Source of the DNA: Pyrococcus horikoshii OT3
Lineage (GTDB): Archaea > Methanobacteriota_B > Thermococci > Thermococcales > Thermococcaceae
Reading direction: 5' to 3'
Assembly: GCF_000011105.1 (NCBI RefSeq)
Contig: NC_000961.1
Span: 1,536,662 to 1,600,661 of the forward strand
Length of the DNA stretch: 64,000 bases
The position numbers and the translations under genes are program-made. Shown one piece after another: positions 31,582 through 40,671 of the stretch. Under the pieces are notes generated by a model. It was not told the DNA's origin, ran no database searches, and saw nothing but the letters and a program-made list of their open reading frames with translations. Position 1 is the first letter of the stretch. Every line of letters begins with the position of its first letter.

Positions 31582-32899
31582 GCATTCCCTCCAACTTCTC
31601 CACGAAGGATATACTCCTCTTGATGTCAGCGAAGTACTCCCTAGCTTTTTCAACGTGCTCCTTCTCAACCCTCTTTCCTCCCGCTATTATGCTTGCAGGA
31701 GCAAGAAGCTGAACTGCGTATCTTAGGCTTGTCTTCTCTCCCAAGTCAGCTAAGTACTCTAAAGCTTCCTCGCTGAGTTCAACTTTCTCTTCCTTGGCCC
31801 TGATCTTTATTATCTCTCTAATTTCATCCTTCTTGTACGGTTCAGTGTTAATTATTAGGAGCCTATCCAGCATATCAACTGGAATTCCATGCGGGGCCTC
31901 TATATCCGTTCCCCTTATCTTGGTCATTCCCCTGTTCGTCGCCAGGATTAGTATTGGAGCAAGCTCATTCTCCATTGCCCTAGCCAAGAAGGAGAAAGCC
32001 TCAATGTCAAGCATGTGACACTCATCGATGAATAGAACCCCAGGAACTAGTGTAGCTTTACCTTCCTCTATCCACTGCTTAACCGTCTGATCAACCCTCT
32101 CCCTTATCTCATCATTTATTTCCATGCCTCCTCCAAAGATCAGGCTAAATATTCCTCCGGCTCTGGCATTAACTACATCTAGGTCATGAAGGGTTACAGT
32201 GTAAGTGAATTCCTTAATCTTGAGAACGGGACCTGTTGGAAGCTCAACCTTCTTCTTGAAGAATAATCCCTCCTCTTCTTTCGTTGTCCCAATTTTTGAA
32301 ACCCTACCAGTTTCCGCATCTATCTGAATAACATCCCCCTCTTCTACCCCCATGTCAAGGAGCTGGTAAGCTATCTCCCTACCAGCCCTTATCGTCTTCT
32401 TATCATCCTTTGTTTTTAGGGTGATTCTAATACTCTCCGGAATTTCAATGTAAGGGTTGAATGGGTGTCTAGTCTTTCTGATCTCCATCTTCTCTACCAT
32501 TCCCTCGTAAACCTTCCTCTCCTCGCTTATCCTAACCCCTATTGCCCTCCTTAAGGCCTGCTTAAGAAACTCCGTTTTCTTAACCTCAGCAGAGTAAATC
32601 TCACTTCCGCTTATCTGAACAAATGGGACATCCTCTCCTAATTCCCTGGCAATTCCCATTGCTATTGCTGTTTTACCGCTTCCAGTTGGCCCAACTAGTA
32701 AAATTCCTTTTCCAGCTAGTTTTCCCTGTTTTATCAACTTAACGGCTATTCCAGCGGCCTCTCTAGCCTTAACCTGTCCAACCATTCCATCTCCAATGAA
32801 CTTTGCTTTTCCGTTTTCATCAAGCCCAAGTCCTTTTATGTGGGAGTGAGCACCAACTCTTTCAAATTTAATAGCTGGAAGCTCCTCTATCACGGCCAT
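31574..32899 (-). CDS. TIP49/RuvB-like AAA+ ATPase
   Basis: Archaeal homologue of eukaryotic RUVBL1/2 (TBP-interacting protein 49). The 441 residues contain Walker A LLVGPTGSGKTAIAMGIARE (about 67-86), an inserted OB-like domain II (about 125-255, with IQIDAETGRVSKIGTTKEEE), and Walker B VLFIDECHMLDIEAFSFL (about 292-309). Forms hexameric rings with helicase/remodelling roles in eukaryotes; the archaeal function is not settled. The ATG follows GGGGGTGATTAA. Confidence 0.93.
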   Translation of the reverse strand: MAVIEELPAIKFERVGAHSHIKGLGLDENGKAKFIGDGMVGQVKAREAAGIAVKLIKQGKLAGKGILLVGPTGSGKTAIAMGIARELGEDVPFVQISGSEIYSAEVKKTEFLKQALRRAIGVRISEERKVYEGMVEKMEIRKTRHPFNPYIEIPESIRITLKTKDDKKTIRAGREIAYQLLDMGVEEGDVIQIDAETGRVSKIGTTKEEEGLFFKKKVELPTGPVLKIKEFTYTVTLHDLDVVNARAGGIFSLIFGGGMEINDEIRERVDQTVKQWIEEGKATLVPGVLFIDECHMLDIEAFSFLARAMENELAPILILATNRGMTKIRGTDIEAPHGIPVDMLDRLLIINTEPYKKDEIREIIKIRAKEEKVELSEEALEYLADLGEKTSLRYAVQLLAPASIIAGGKRVEKEHVEKAREYFADIKRSISFVEKLEGMLK

Positions 32900-32982
32900 T
32901 TAATCACCCCCAACTTTATTTCCATTTAGTAATTAAAATTATGATCTTAAAATTTTGACGGTTGAAAAAAGTTGATAAAAGG

Positions 32983-34209
32983 TCATCTTCCAAGCATTTT
33001 ATGAGCCCTTGCAAGATGCTTAGCGGCTATCGCTGCAAGTAGTGAAAGTTCTCCAGCTAAAACGGCCCCAGCAACTATTTCAGCAAACTTCTTAGCGTTA
33101 ATACCTGGAGGATCCCCTCCACCTGCAACGCCCATTATCTCCAGGGCTTCCCTTTGACTTGGAACCCTCGTTCCACCTCCCACAGTTCCTATTTCAAGAC
33201 TTGGCATCGTTATGCTTATGTAAAGATCCCCGTCGGGGGTTACCTCAGCTATCGTTATCCCGTGGGCTCCCTCGGTAATCTGAGCTTCATCCTGACCCGT
33301 AGCCAGGAATATTGCCCCTACAATGTTAGCAAAGTGAGCATTAAATCCGTAACTCCCAGCTTGTGCGGAACCAACGAGGTTCTTAAAGTAGTTAACCTCA
33401 GCTATAAGTTCCGGCGTTGTCTTAAGCTTCTTTTCAACAATTTTTCTGGGAACCACAGCTTCAGCTATAACCGTCTTTCCCCTTCCCAGGATGAAATTTA
33501 CAGCATTTGGCTTTTTATCTACACATAAATTTCCAGAGAGGGCTAGATATCTAACATCTGGGAACTCCTCCTCGATGACCTTCATTATCTCCTCGCTCGC
33601 TATAGTCACCATGTTCATTCCCATGGCATCTCCAGTCTCGAACTCAAAGCGGAGGTAAAGGTTATTACCGACGATGAAAGGCTTAACTCCCCTAAGCTTT
33701 CCGTGTCTAGTGACCTTTGAAACGGCCTTCTCCTGGAGGTAATCTAGATTTTCCTCTACCCACTTAGCAACTTCTCTAGCCCTTCTTGCATTTGGACACC
33801 TTATCAATGGGGCCCTCGTCATTTTGTCATCTATCAATGTTGTAACAACTCCACCAGCTTCCGTTAAGGCCGAGCATCCCCTGTTCACAGAGGCCACTAA
33901 GGCCCCCTCAGTAGTAGCTAATGGGATGTAGAATTCACCCTTAGCGTACTCCCCATTGATTTTTAATGGGCCAGCAACTCCCATTGGTATTTGAACTACA
34001 CCAATCATGTTCTCTATATTCCTTCCAATGAGCTCGTTGGGATCTATTGAATAATACCCTATGTGATGCAACTTTATTCCGAGCCTTTTCTCCAGGGCCT
34101 TCCTCCTTATTTCTGTAGCTAGCCTTTTGTCCCCATTAACGTACTTTTCAACCTGATAAAACTTAATCTCCCCATTAGCTACTTTCTCTATTATTTCTTC
34201 AATATTCAA
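32983..34209 (-). CDS. hmgA: Hydroxymethylglutaryl-CoA reductase (class I, NADPH)
   Basis: Makes mevalonate for archaeal isoprenoid lipids. The 408 residues carry the class I motifs: ENMIGVVQIPMGVAGPL (about 45-61), catalytic Glu in LATTEGALVASVNRG, DAMGMNM for NADPH (about 193-199), catalytic Asp in TGQDEAQ, and GTVGGGTRVPSQ (about 345-356), with a C-terminal catalytic His region HLARAHKMLGR. Start codon is TTG at 34209 behind GGGGGTGG. Followed upstream by a MinD-like gene 11 bases away: one operon. Confidence 0.96.
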   Translation of the reverse strand: MNIEEIIEKVANGEIKFYQVEKYVNGDKRLATEIRRKALEKRLGIKLHHIGYYSIDPNELIGRNIENMIGVVQIPMGVAGPLKINGEYAKGEFYIPLATTEGALVASVNRGCSALTEAGGVVTTLIDDKMTRAPLIRCPNARRAREVAKWVEENLDYLQEKAVSKVTRHGKLRGVKPFIVGNNLYLRFEFETGDAMGMNMVTIASEEIMKVIEEEFPDVRYLALSGNLCVDKKPNAVNFILGRGKTVIAEAVVPRKIVEKKLKTTPELIAEVNYFKNLVGSAQAGSYGFNAHFANIVGAIFLATGQDEAQITEGAHGITIAEVTPDGDLYISITMPSLEIGTVGGGTRVPSQREALEIMGVAGGGDPPGINAKKFAEIVAGAVLAGELSLLAAIAAKHLARAHKMLGR

Positions 34210-34220
34210 ATTACCACCCC

Positions 34221-34979
34221 CTACTTCCTACCAGAAGAGCCAAATATCCATTCCTCGGTTAACTGGCCGGCCTCCTTAAACGCTAAAGCAGCATCGCTTC
34301 TTGGCTTGTAAACTAGAACGGGAATCCCAATATTTATAGATTCTGGAACGGAATCATCGAATGGTATCACTCCCAAAACGGGAACTCCAATGTCCTCTTC
34401 AATAACTTCGACGATCTTATCCATTACATCAGCAGCTTCCCTAACTTTATTTATCACAACCCCAACTTCAAGTTTGAATTTATCGCCGAGGGCTTTGAGC
34501 TTGAGAACCTCGTTCTCCACCATAGTTTCGAAAGAGTAAATGGGAGATCTCTCAACTTCCACAACTATGATTTGATAATTAAAGCTTTCAAAAGCTGGGA
34601 GGGTATCAAATGGGATACCGGTCGGAGAATCAACGAATATAAGGGGATATTTATATTTGAGATGCTCTATTATATCCTTAAGTCTTTGACCGGAGACTCC
34701 CAAGACATCTTCAAGCCTAGGACTTCCCGGCATGACGTAAACTCCAGTCTGTTCATGTCTATAGATAGCCCACTCAGGATCCATGTTCGGATTCTTTACA
34801 ATGGAATGTAGCGTATATTTAACGTTATCCAGAGCAAAGTGAAGACCTAAGTTTGGTAAATACAAATCACCATCTATTGCGAGAACTCTATAGCCGGACT
34901 GAGCAAAATATGTGCTTAAATTTGCCGTAGTTGTTGTTTTTCCGGCCCCTCCTCTCCCTGTGACCACGATAACCGCCAT
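34221..34979 (-). CDS. MinD/ParA-family ATPase with Arg in the signature P-loop
   Basis: 252 residues of the SIMIBI MinD/ParA class. The P-loop reads VVTGRGGAGKTTTTAN (about 4-19): the signature lysine of the deviant Walker A (KGGxGKT) is Arg. Switch/Walker B segments DGDLYLPNLGLHF and PLIFVDSPTGIPF follow. Family members position proteins or load cofactors; the role here is unknown. It precedes hmgA in the same operon. Confidence 0.85.
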   Translation of the reverse strand: MAVIVVTGRGGAGKTTTTANLSTYFAQSGYRVLAIDGDLYLPNLGLHFALDNVKYTLHSIVKNPNMDPEWAIYRHEQTGVYVMPGSPRLEDVLGVSGQRLKDIIEHLKYKYPLIFVDSPTGIPFDTLPAFESFNYQIIVVEVERSPIYSFETMVENEVLKLKALGDKFKLEVGVVINKVREAADVMDKIVEVIEEDIGVPVLGVIPFDDSVPESINIGIPVLVYKPRSDAALAFKEAGQLTEEWIFGSSGRK

Positions 34980-35143
34980 ATTTGTCAGCCCCTAGCCCTG
35001 ATAAGTTCTCCAAACTATTTGATTTTTCATATATAATTTGATTATAAGATTTTTGTTCGTTTGGAATATTGCCTATCTCCTCAAAAACCTTTTAAGTTAT
35101 TATCCTTCTTTACTCGCTTAGACCAAAATTGTAGTGAGTACCT

Positions 35144-36535
35144 ATGAGCGAGCTAAGACGAAGGCTCTGGGAATTAGCATGGCCCGCAATAATGGGAAAC
35201 ATAAGCCAGACCCTCTTAAACTTAGTTGACACTATGATAGTTGGCCACGTTAGTGCAGTAGCATTGGGAGCTGTTGGACTTGGAGGACAAGTTAGCTGGT
35301 TCATGTTTCCAATAATGATGGCAATCTCGACGGGAACATTAGCGTTAGTTGCGAGGAGGGTTGGAGAAGGAAATTATAGAGAGGCTTCAAGAATAACCGA
35401 ACAAAGCATGTATATAGCTTTTCTCATTGGAATACCGGTAATGCTTTTTGGTATCTTCCTGGGAGATGAAGTCCTAAGGATAATGGGAGCTAAAGGGGAG
35501 GTCCTTGACATAGCTTACTCATATCTTAAGATTCTCTTTCTATTTTACCCAATAAGGTTCATGGGCTTTGCGTTCTTCTCAGCTCTAAGAGGGGCCGGAG
35601 ATACAAAAACCCCAATGAAGCTTAATATACTAATGAACGTCATTAATGGAATTCTTGACTATCTTCTCGTCTTTGGAAAGCTTGGATTTCCAAAGCTGGG
35701 GCCAGTTGGGGCCGCATGGGCCTCAGGAATTGGAATATCATCCTCCTTCCTCGTGGGATTGTACCTTTTCTTAGCCCATAAGCTTATTTTGAAGCCAGTA
35801 TTAGAGTTTAAGCTAAGATTCAACATAATAGAGAAAATCTTGAGGATAGGGACGCCTACCATGTTGGAGAGAGGACTTTTCAGCTTCTACAACTTTCTAT
35901 ACGTCAGCATAGTTGCAAGATTCGGAGAGATAGCACTATCAGCCCACTATATCGGATTAAGGGTTGAGAGCATCGCCTACATGCCGGCCTTTGGGTTTAG
36001 CATTGCCACTTCGGCACTAGTAGGTCAAAAACTTGGAGCTAGAAAACCTGATGAAGCCGAACTTACGGTTAAGGAAGCCCTTAAGATGACAACCGCATTT
36101 ATGAGTACGATGGCATTCATCCTTGTGGCCTTCCCAGGATACCTAACGGAACCTTTTCTTTCCCATAACGATCCCAACTATTCCGCAGTTAAGAGCCTTG
36201 CCGTGATATACTTAATAATAGTTGGGATAAGCGAAATACCATTAGGTATGACCTTCGTGCTAAGTGGGGCCTTGAGAGGGGCCGGAGATACTAAAAGTCC
36301 CCTGTATGTAACATCAGTAAGTAAGTTGCTGTTCAGAATCATACCAGCTTACCTTTTAGGATTCGGGTTCACGGTTCCAAGCTTCACCATAGGATCTTTA
36401 ACGTTCCCAGGATTTAAATTCGAGGGCCTAGGAGTAATTGCTGCTTGGATAGGTATGAGTTTAGAAACATTCATAACGGCTGGACTATTTTGGATCGTGT
36501 TTAGAAGAGGTAAATGGAAGACAATTAAGATTTAA
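35144..36535 (+). CDS. MATE family multidrug/cation exporter
   Basis: 463 residues with twelve membrane helices in two homologous halves. The repeated family segments FFSALRGAGDTKTPM (about 145-159) and VLSGALRGAGDTKSPL (about 372-387) are typical of MATE/NorM exporters, which expel organic cations by Na+ or H+ antiport. An A/T-rich TATA candidate (CTTTTAAGT) lies about 55 bases upstream. Convergent overlap of 11 bases with the HTH gene. Confidence 0.93.
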   Translation: MSELRRRLWELAWPAIMGNISQTLLNLVDTMIVGHVSAVALGAVGLGGQVSWFMFPIMMAISTGTLALVARRVGEGNYREASRITEQSMYIAFLIGIPVMLFGIFLGDEVLRIMGAKGEVLDIAYSYLKILFLFYPIRFMGFAFFSALRGAGDTKTPMKLNILMNVINGILDYLLVFGKLGFPKLGPVGAAWASGIGISSSFLVGLYLFLAHKLILKPVLEFKLRFNIIEKILRIGTPTMLERGLFSFYNFLYVSIVARFGEIALSAHYIGLRVESIAYMPAFGFSIATSALVGQKLGARKPDEAELTVKEALKMTTAFMSTMAFILVAFPGYLTEPFLSHNDPNYSAVKSLAVIYLIIVGISEIPLGMTFVLSGALRGAGDTKSPLYVTSVSKLLFRIIPAYLLGFGFTVPSFTIGSLTFPGFKFEGLGVIAAWIGMSLETFITAGLFWIVFRRGKWKTIKI

Positions 36536-37472
36536 ATTTAAGGTCTCTTATTAATTCTAACAGTTCATCGGCATCCTTAATCTCTTCAAGTAACTTCTTT
36601 GGGAGTATTGGAACGTTTCTCACAACTTCCATTCTAGCTTTTTTTACAACGAATACCCCATCACTTCCCACGACTTCGGCCATTTGGCTGACAAGTTCAG
36701 CCCTCTTCAATGTCCTCCCAGTCTTTCTTTCATCTATGCCAGTTAGCAGTTCAATATCATCTTCCTCCTCCTTTGTTATTGCATTGAAGGGGGCCGTTTT
36801 TATTTTCACAACGCTCATGCCCAGCTTCCTTAGCTTTTCAAATACCTCCTTCTCAAGGATGTTATCAGGCTCGGAGGTCAATGTAACGTCTTTCAATCTC
36901 GCTCTCAAAACATCTATAGGTTTAACCAGGGGTTCATCAAAAACTTCCTCAAGCCTCAATGCAACTTCAAGACTAACAACTGATTCTCCCTTTTCATACC
37001 TCTGAAGGCTCTTTCTAGAAATCCCCAAGATGCCAGCTAACTCAGTTATACTGTACCCATGTTCCTCCCTCAACGCTTTCAGCTTTTTTCCATCGATTCT
37101 CACGTAAAACCCGCCTCTCTCAGCAATTATAAGCGGAGGCTCCCCCTCAGCGAACATAGAGTACAAAGTTCCTGGGGTTATGGCGTATATCCCAAACCTC
37201 TCGTAAACAACACCGTCCTCAAGCTCGGCATTCTTGCTTCTTAATCCAACGAGAAGAGGGGAGGCCTTGAATAGTTTAGCTAACTTCTTTAAATCCTCCG
37301 CCTGCTCTTCGCTAAACTTGTCGATATTTGCAAGGGCTTTTATAAATAACAGGAGAAGTTGCCTAGTCGCAACTAAGTCGAAACATCCACCTCTAAACTC
37401 TAACTTCATGGTCCTGAAACCTATCCTCTTCAGTATTCCCTCCACAAAATTCACGAGCTCGTTTCTCTCCAT
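36525..37472 (-). CDS. HTH-type transcriptional regulator (COG1395 family)
   Basis: 315 residues: an N-terminal domain (MERNELVNFVEGILKRIGFR) resembling nuclease-fold/regulatory domains, a central XRE-type helix-turn-helix (LREEHGYSITELAGILGISR then KSLQRYEKGE, about 132-162) and an unassigned C-terminal domain. The frame is open 70 codons upstream, but those residues look like non-coding sequence and a TATA box at 37497-37505 lies inside them, so the ATG at 37472 is used. Regulated genes unknown. Confidence 0.87.
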   Translation of the reverse strand: MERNELVNFVEGILKRIGFRTMKLEFRGGCFDLVATRQLLLLFIKALANIDKFSEEQAEDLKKLAKLFKASPLLVGLRSKNAELEDGVVYERFGIYAITPGTLYSMFAEGEPPLIIAERGGFYVRIDGKKLKALREEHGYSITELAGILGISRKSLQRYEKGESVVSLEVALRLEEVFDEPLVKPIDVLRARLKDVTLTSEPDNILEKEVFEKLRKLGMSVVKIKTAPFNAITKEEEDDIELLTGIDERKTGRTLKRAELVSQMAEVVGSDGVFVVKKARMEVVRNVPILPKKLLEEIKDADELLELIRDLKFKS

Positions 37473-37496
37473 CACTCTAAATTTAGGATAGAAAGG

Positions 37497-37505
37497 TTTA
37501 TAAAT
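37497..37505 (-). promoter_or_regulatory. TATA box of the HTH regulator gene
   Basis: On the minus strand ATTTATAAA is centred 29 bases before the ATG at 37472, predicting a leader of about three bases. Confidence 0.6.
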
Positions 37506-37557
37506 AATTGCTCCAGGGTTAGCAATACTTTTATCCTTACAATGCAAAATTATGAAC

Positions 37558-38337
37558 ATGAAAGTTCTGATCACAGCATCATCCAGGGGGATAGGGTTCA
37601 ACCTTGCAAAAGAGCTACTTAATAAGGGGCATGAGGTAACGATAACTTCCAGCAATATCAGGAACATAGAAAACGCGTACAAGGAATTAAGGGAACTAGG
37701 TACCGTTCACTATTTTCAAGCTGATCTTTCATCTAAAGAGGATATAAAGAGGATGGTAAAAGATGCATGGGATGCAATGGGAAGAATAGAGGCCCTAATA
37801 TGGAATGCTCCAAATGTAAAGTGCGAACCTTGCATGGTTCATGAGGCAAGGTACAGGGATTGGCTCGAAGCGGCCCTCCTGCATCTAGTCTCACCAGGTT
37901 ATATAACAACACTTCTCATCCAAGCGTGGCTTGAAAAGAAGATAAAAGGCGTTCTGATATATTTAAGCTCCGCTTCAGTTTTGGAACCAATGCCTCCACT
38001 TCTCTTAGCTGATACTGCTAGGGCGGGACTCGTTCAATTGACGAAGGGCATAACTAGGGCATATGGAGGAAAGGGAATTAGAGCTTACGTAGTATTATTA
38101 GGGAGCTTTGATACCCCAGGGGCAAGAGAGAACCTCGCAAAGATAGCCGAAGAAAGAGGTATGAGTCTTGAAGAGATCTGGAGGAAAGAGGTTATAGAGA
38201 GAACACCTCTCAAAAGAACTGGGAAATGGAGTGAACTCGGAGCTTTGATAGATTTCCTTCTAAGTGAGAATGCAGAGTATATGATGGGTTCAACGATTCT
38301 CTTCGACGGTGCCATGACGAGAGGGGTCAACTTATGA
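37558..38337 (+). CDS. SDR-family protein lacking the YxxxK pair
   Basis: 259 residues with a short-chain dehydrogenase Rossmann fold: MKVLITASSRGIGFNLAKEL (nucleotide loop) and the catalytic-Ser region VLIYLSSASVLEP (about 135-147). Where a functional SDR has YxxxK, this protein reads LLLADTARAGL, so Tyr is Ala and Lys is Arg; NNAG is changed to WNAPN. Homologues are often labelled glucose 1-dehydrogenase, which this change makes doubtful. Start at the second ATG (37558), 26 bases after an ACTTTTATC TATA element. The stop overlaps the next ATG. Confidence 0.78.
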   Translation: MKVLITASSRGIGFNLAKELLNKGHEVTITSSNIRNIENAYKELRELGTVHYFQADLSSKEDIKRMVKDAWDAMGRIEALIWNAPNVKCEPCMVHEARYRDWLEAALLHLVSPGYITTLLIQAWLEKKIKGVLIYLSSASVLEPMPPLLLADTARAGLVQLTKGITRAYGGKGIRAYVVLLGSFDTPGARENLAKIAEERGMSLEEIWRKEVIERTPLKRTGKWSELGALIDFLLSENAEYMMGSTILFDGAMTRGVNL

Positions 38338-38810
38338 TGGAGGATATTCTAAAACCTGAGTACATAGCTTTCATTATTAAGGAGAGGGAGAAATTAAAGA
38401 AGGAGAAAGCCCAAACGATTGAAATTCCAAGAGGAGAAAGCTATGAAATAGAAGCAACCGTTGAATACTTCGTTGATTCAACGTTTGAAAGGTTCATTTA
38501 TATAGCAAGATCAGAGGACTCAATTCTCGTAGCTAGGAGCAGCGAAAAAATAAATACAAAGGGAGAAAAGAAATTCTTAGTTAAAGACAAAAAGGGGCTA
38601 AAGAGGCTACTGCTCTCCGAGATCAGCAAGTCCAAAAAGGTAGGTACCAAAGGGATAAACTTTATTCTGGCAACAATTATTGGAGTGTTACTGTCATATA
38701 TGGCAAACCTCCAAGAGTACGTGATATTAATAGCGGCTATCTTTGGAATAATGGGTAAATTCCTGGAGGATATAGCCAGCTATTATCTTATTGGCTATTG
38801 TGAGTCTTAA
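38334..38810 (+). CDS. Membrane-anchored protein, function unknown
   Basis: 158 residues. A cytoplasmic part (about 1-105; [20 protein letters not shown] near 40-59) is followed by a basic stretch and two C-terminal membrane helices (about 108-124 and 129-152). No family recognised. It overlaps the SDR-like gene by four bases (ATGA), so the two are coupled. Its 3' end overlaps moaC by 23 bases. Confidence 0.65.
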   Translation: MMEDILKPEYIAFIIKEREKLKKEKAQTIEIPRGESYEIEATVEYFVDSTFERFIYIARSEDSILVARSSEKINTKGEKKFLVKDKKGLKRLLLSEISKSKKVGTKGINFILATIIGVLLSYMANLQEYVILIAAIFGIMGKFLEDIASYYLIGYCES

Positions 38811-39267
38811 CTTTCTCAACAACGTGAACGTTCTCGATCCTAGTATATGGATACTGACCTTTCTCATCCTTTTCAACGGCTTTTACCATATCCCAAATAG
38901 CCAGGAGAGCTACGGTAACCCCCGTTAATGCCTCCATCTCAACTCCCGTTTTGTAGTAAGCCCTAACCTCGCAGGTAACCTCTATGTAATCCTCACCAAA
39001 GTCAAAGGTTATGTCAACCCCCGTTATTGGTATTGGATGACAGAGGGGAATTAACTCGGGCGTCCTCTTCACGGCAAGAATTCCAGCTATCTGAGCGGTT
39101 GCCAAGACGTTCCCCTTCTCTATCTTGCCCTCCTTTATTAGCTTTACAGTTTCCGGTTTAAGTTTAATTCTTCCCTTTGCAACGGCCTTTCTGAAAACAA
39201 CATCCTTATACCCTATCTCAACCATCTTAACTCCCTTTTCATCTACATGAGTCAAACCTCCAACCAT
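38788..39267 (-). CDS. moaC: Cyclic pyranopterin monophosphate synthase MoaC
   Basis: Second step of molybdopterin (here tungstopterin) biosynthesis: forms cPMP from the MoaA product. The 159 residues start [20 protein letters not shown] and contain the active-site [15 protein letters not shown] (about 72-86) and [19 protein letters not shown] (about 107-125). An upstream TTG is in frame but poorly placed; the ATG lies about 29 bases after a CTTTAAT element, so it may be leaderless. Pyrococcus needs tungstopterin for its aldehyde oxidoreductases. Confidence 0.95.
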   Translation of the reverse strand: MVGGLTHVDEKGVKMVEIGYKDVVFRKAVAKGRIKLKPETVKLIKEGKIEKGNVLATAQIAGILAVKRTPELIPLCHPIPITGVDITFDFGEDYIEVTCEVRAYYKTGVEMEALTGVTVALLAIWDMVKAVEKDEKGQYPYTRIENVHVVEKVKTHNSQ

Positions 39268-39321
39268 AAGAATCCCCAAGAGTACAGTAAAGGATTAAAG
39301 ACTTTTAGTATTTACTTGAAA

Positions 39322-39330
39322 GTTTTTAAG
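39322..39330 (+). promoter_or_regulatory. TATA box of tiaS (leaderless)
   Basis: GTTTTTAAG is centred 26 bases before the ATG at 39352 with no ribosome binding site between, predicting a leaderless mRNA. Confidence 0.55.
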
Positions 39331-39351
39331 TTCTAAACTTTTCTTTTAACC

Positions 39352-40626
39352 ATGCTCTTACACATAGGACTCGACGACACGGATTCGCCAAACGGAATGT
39401 GCACAACTTATTTAGGAGCTCTACTGTATAGAGAGCTCTCAAGATTCGGAGAGCCAGTGGACCTTCCCAAGTTAATACGTCTAAACCCAAATATCCCATA
39501 CAAGACGAGAGGGAACGGTGCTGTATCGCTAACTTTTGATATCCTGGAAGATTACCTCAATGAAGCAAAGGAGCTCGTAGTTAAAACCGTTAAGAAGCTT
39601 GCAGAAGTTGAACACGAGAATACTAACCCAGGAATAGCCTTTTTAGAGGGTGAAGTTCCCGAGATCTTAAGGAGATTTGCCATAAAGGCCCTTAGAGAGC
39701 ACGTTACAATTGATGAAGCTGAGAAAATTGCTAAGAAAGCTGGGGCAGAAATTGTTAAATTAAAGCTTGGAAGGGGAATAATCGGAGCTTTAGCCTCGAT
39801 AGGCTATCCGCTGAATAACTACACTTACGAGTTACTCGCATATAGGAAGCTTGAAAATAGGGAGAAGGTAAGAAGGGTCGATAGAGACTCTGTATTTGAA
39901 ATGGACAGAAAATTTTATCCCTTCACGTATGACAACGTTGATCCTTTTAAGAAAACTATCCTAATCACGCCCCACGGAAAGGATCCTGTCTTAGTTGGGA
40001 TTAGGGGAATAGACAAGGGTAAAGTCCTCCTGGCTTATGAGAACGTAATAATTAACGAGAACGTTGAGATGATCCAGCTTTTTAAAACAAATCAAAGCAC
40101 AGATGATCACTTAGTGTGGAAAAAGATTGGAGATATAAAGCTCTATGACAACGTCATAGTTAAGGGGAAGGTAGCTTCGAAGTACTGGGAAAGAGGGAGG
40201 CACGTATTCTTTGAAATTGAAGATGAAACTGGAAAAATAAGGGTAGCGGCCTTTGAACCTACAAAAAAGTTTAGAAATTACGTTAGGAAACTACTCCCAG
40301 GAGATGAGGTGATAGTAGCCGGAGGAGTTAAAGAGCATGAGGGAGTCTTGACGATAAATTTGGAGAAATTCTACCCAATAAAGTTGGTTCCAAAGGTTGA
40401 ATATAGGAAGCCTAAGTGCCCGAAATGTGGAGGAACTATGAAGAGCAAGGGGGATTATTTGAAGTGCAAGAGATGTGGCTATAAAATGCCAAAGGTTCTG
40501 ATACCAGTAAAGTTACCAAGGGATCTCGAGAGGAAGATCTACGAGGTTCCACCAGATGCCAGGAAGCACTTATCGAGGCCACTAGTCCTGCCAAAATCGG
40601 AGGATAAGTTCATTGGCCCTCTATAG
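39352..40626 (+). CDS. tiaS: tRNA(Ile2) 2-agmatinylcytidine synthetase TiaS
   Basis: Modifies C34 of tRNA-Ile2 with agmatine so that it reads AUA. The 424 residues have the N-terminal [20 protein letters not shown] (about 3-22), a central ferredoxin-like/catalytic part, an OB-fold (about 260-345: [20 protein letters not shown]) and a C-terminal zinc ribbon [20 protein letters not shown] (about 359-378). Full length for the family. Confidence 0.95.
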   Translation: MLLHIGLDDTDSPNGMCTTYLGALLYRELSRFGEPVDLPKLIRLNPNIPYKTRGNGAVSLTFDILEDYLNEAKELVVKTVKKLAEVEHENTNPGIAFLEGEVPEILRRFAIKALREHVTIDEAEKIAKKAGAEIVKLKLGRGIIGALASIGYPLNNYTYELLAYRKLENREKVRRVDRDSVFEMDRKFYPFTYDNVDPFKKTILITPHGKDPVLVGIRGIDKGKVLLAYENVIINENVEMIQLFKTNQSTDDHLVWKKIGDIKLYDNVIVKGKVASKYWERGRHVFFEIEDETGKIRVAAFEPTKKFRNYVRKLLPGDEVIVAGGVKEHEGVLTINLEKFYPIKLVPKVEYRKPKCPKCGGTMKSKGDYLKCKRCGYKMPKVLIPVKLPRDLERKIYEVPPDARKHLSRPLVLPKSEDKFIGPL

Positions 40627-40671
40627 AGCAAAAACCTTTTATCGTGATTTTCAAAGAGTGTGGCGAGGGAT

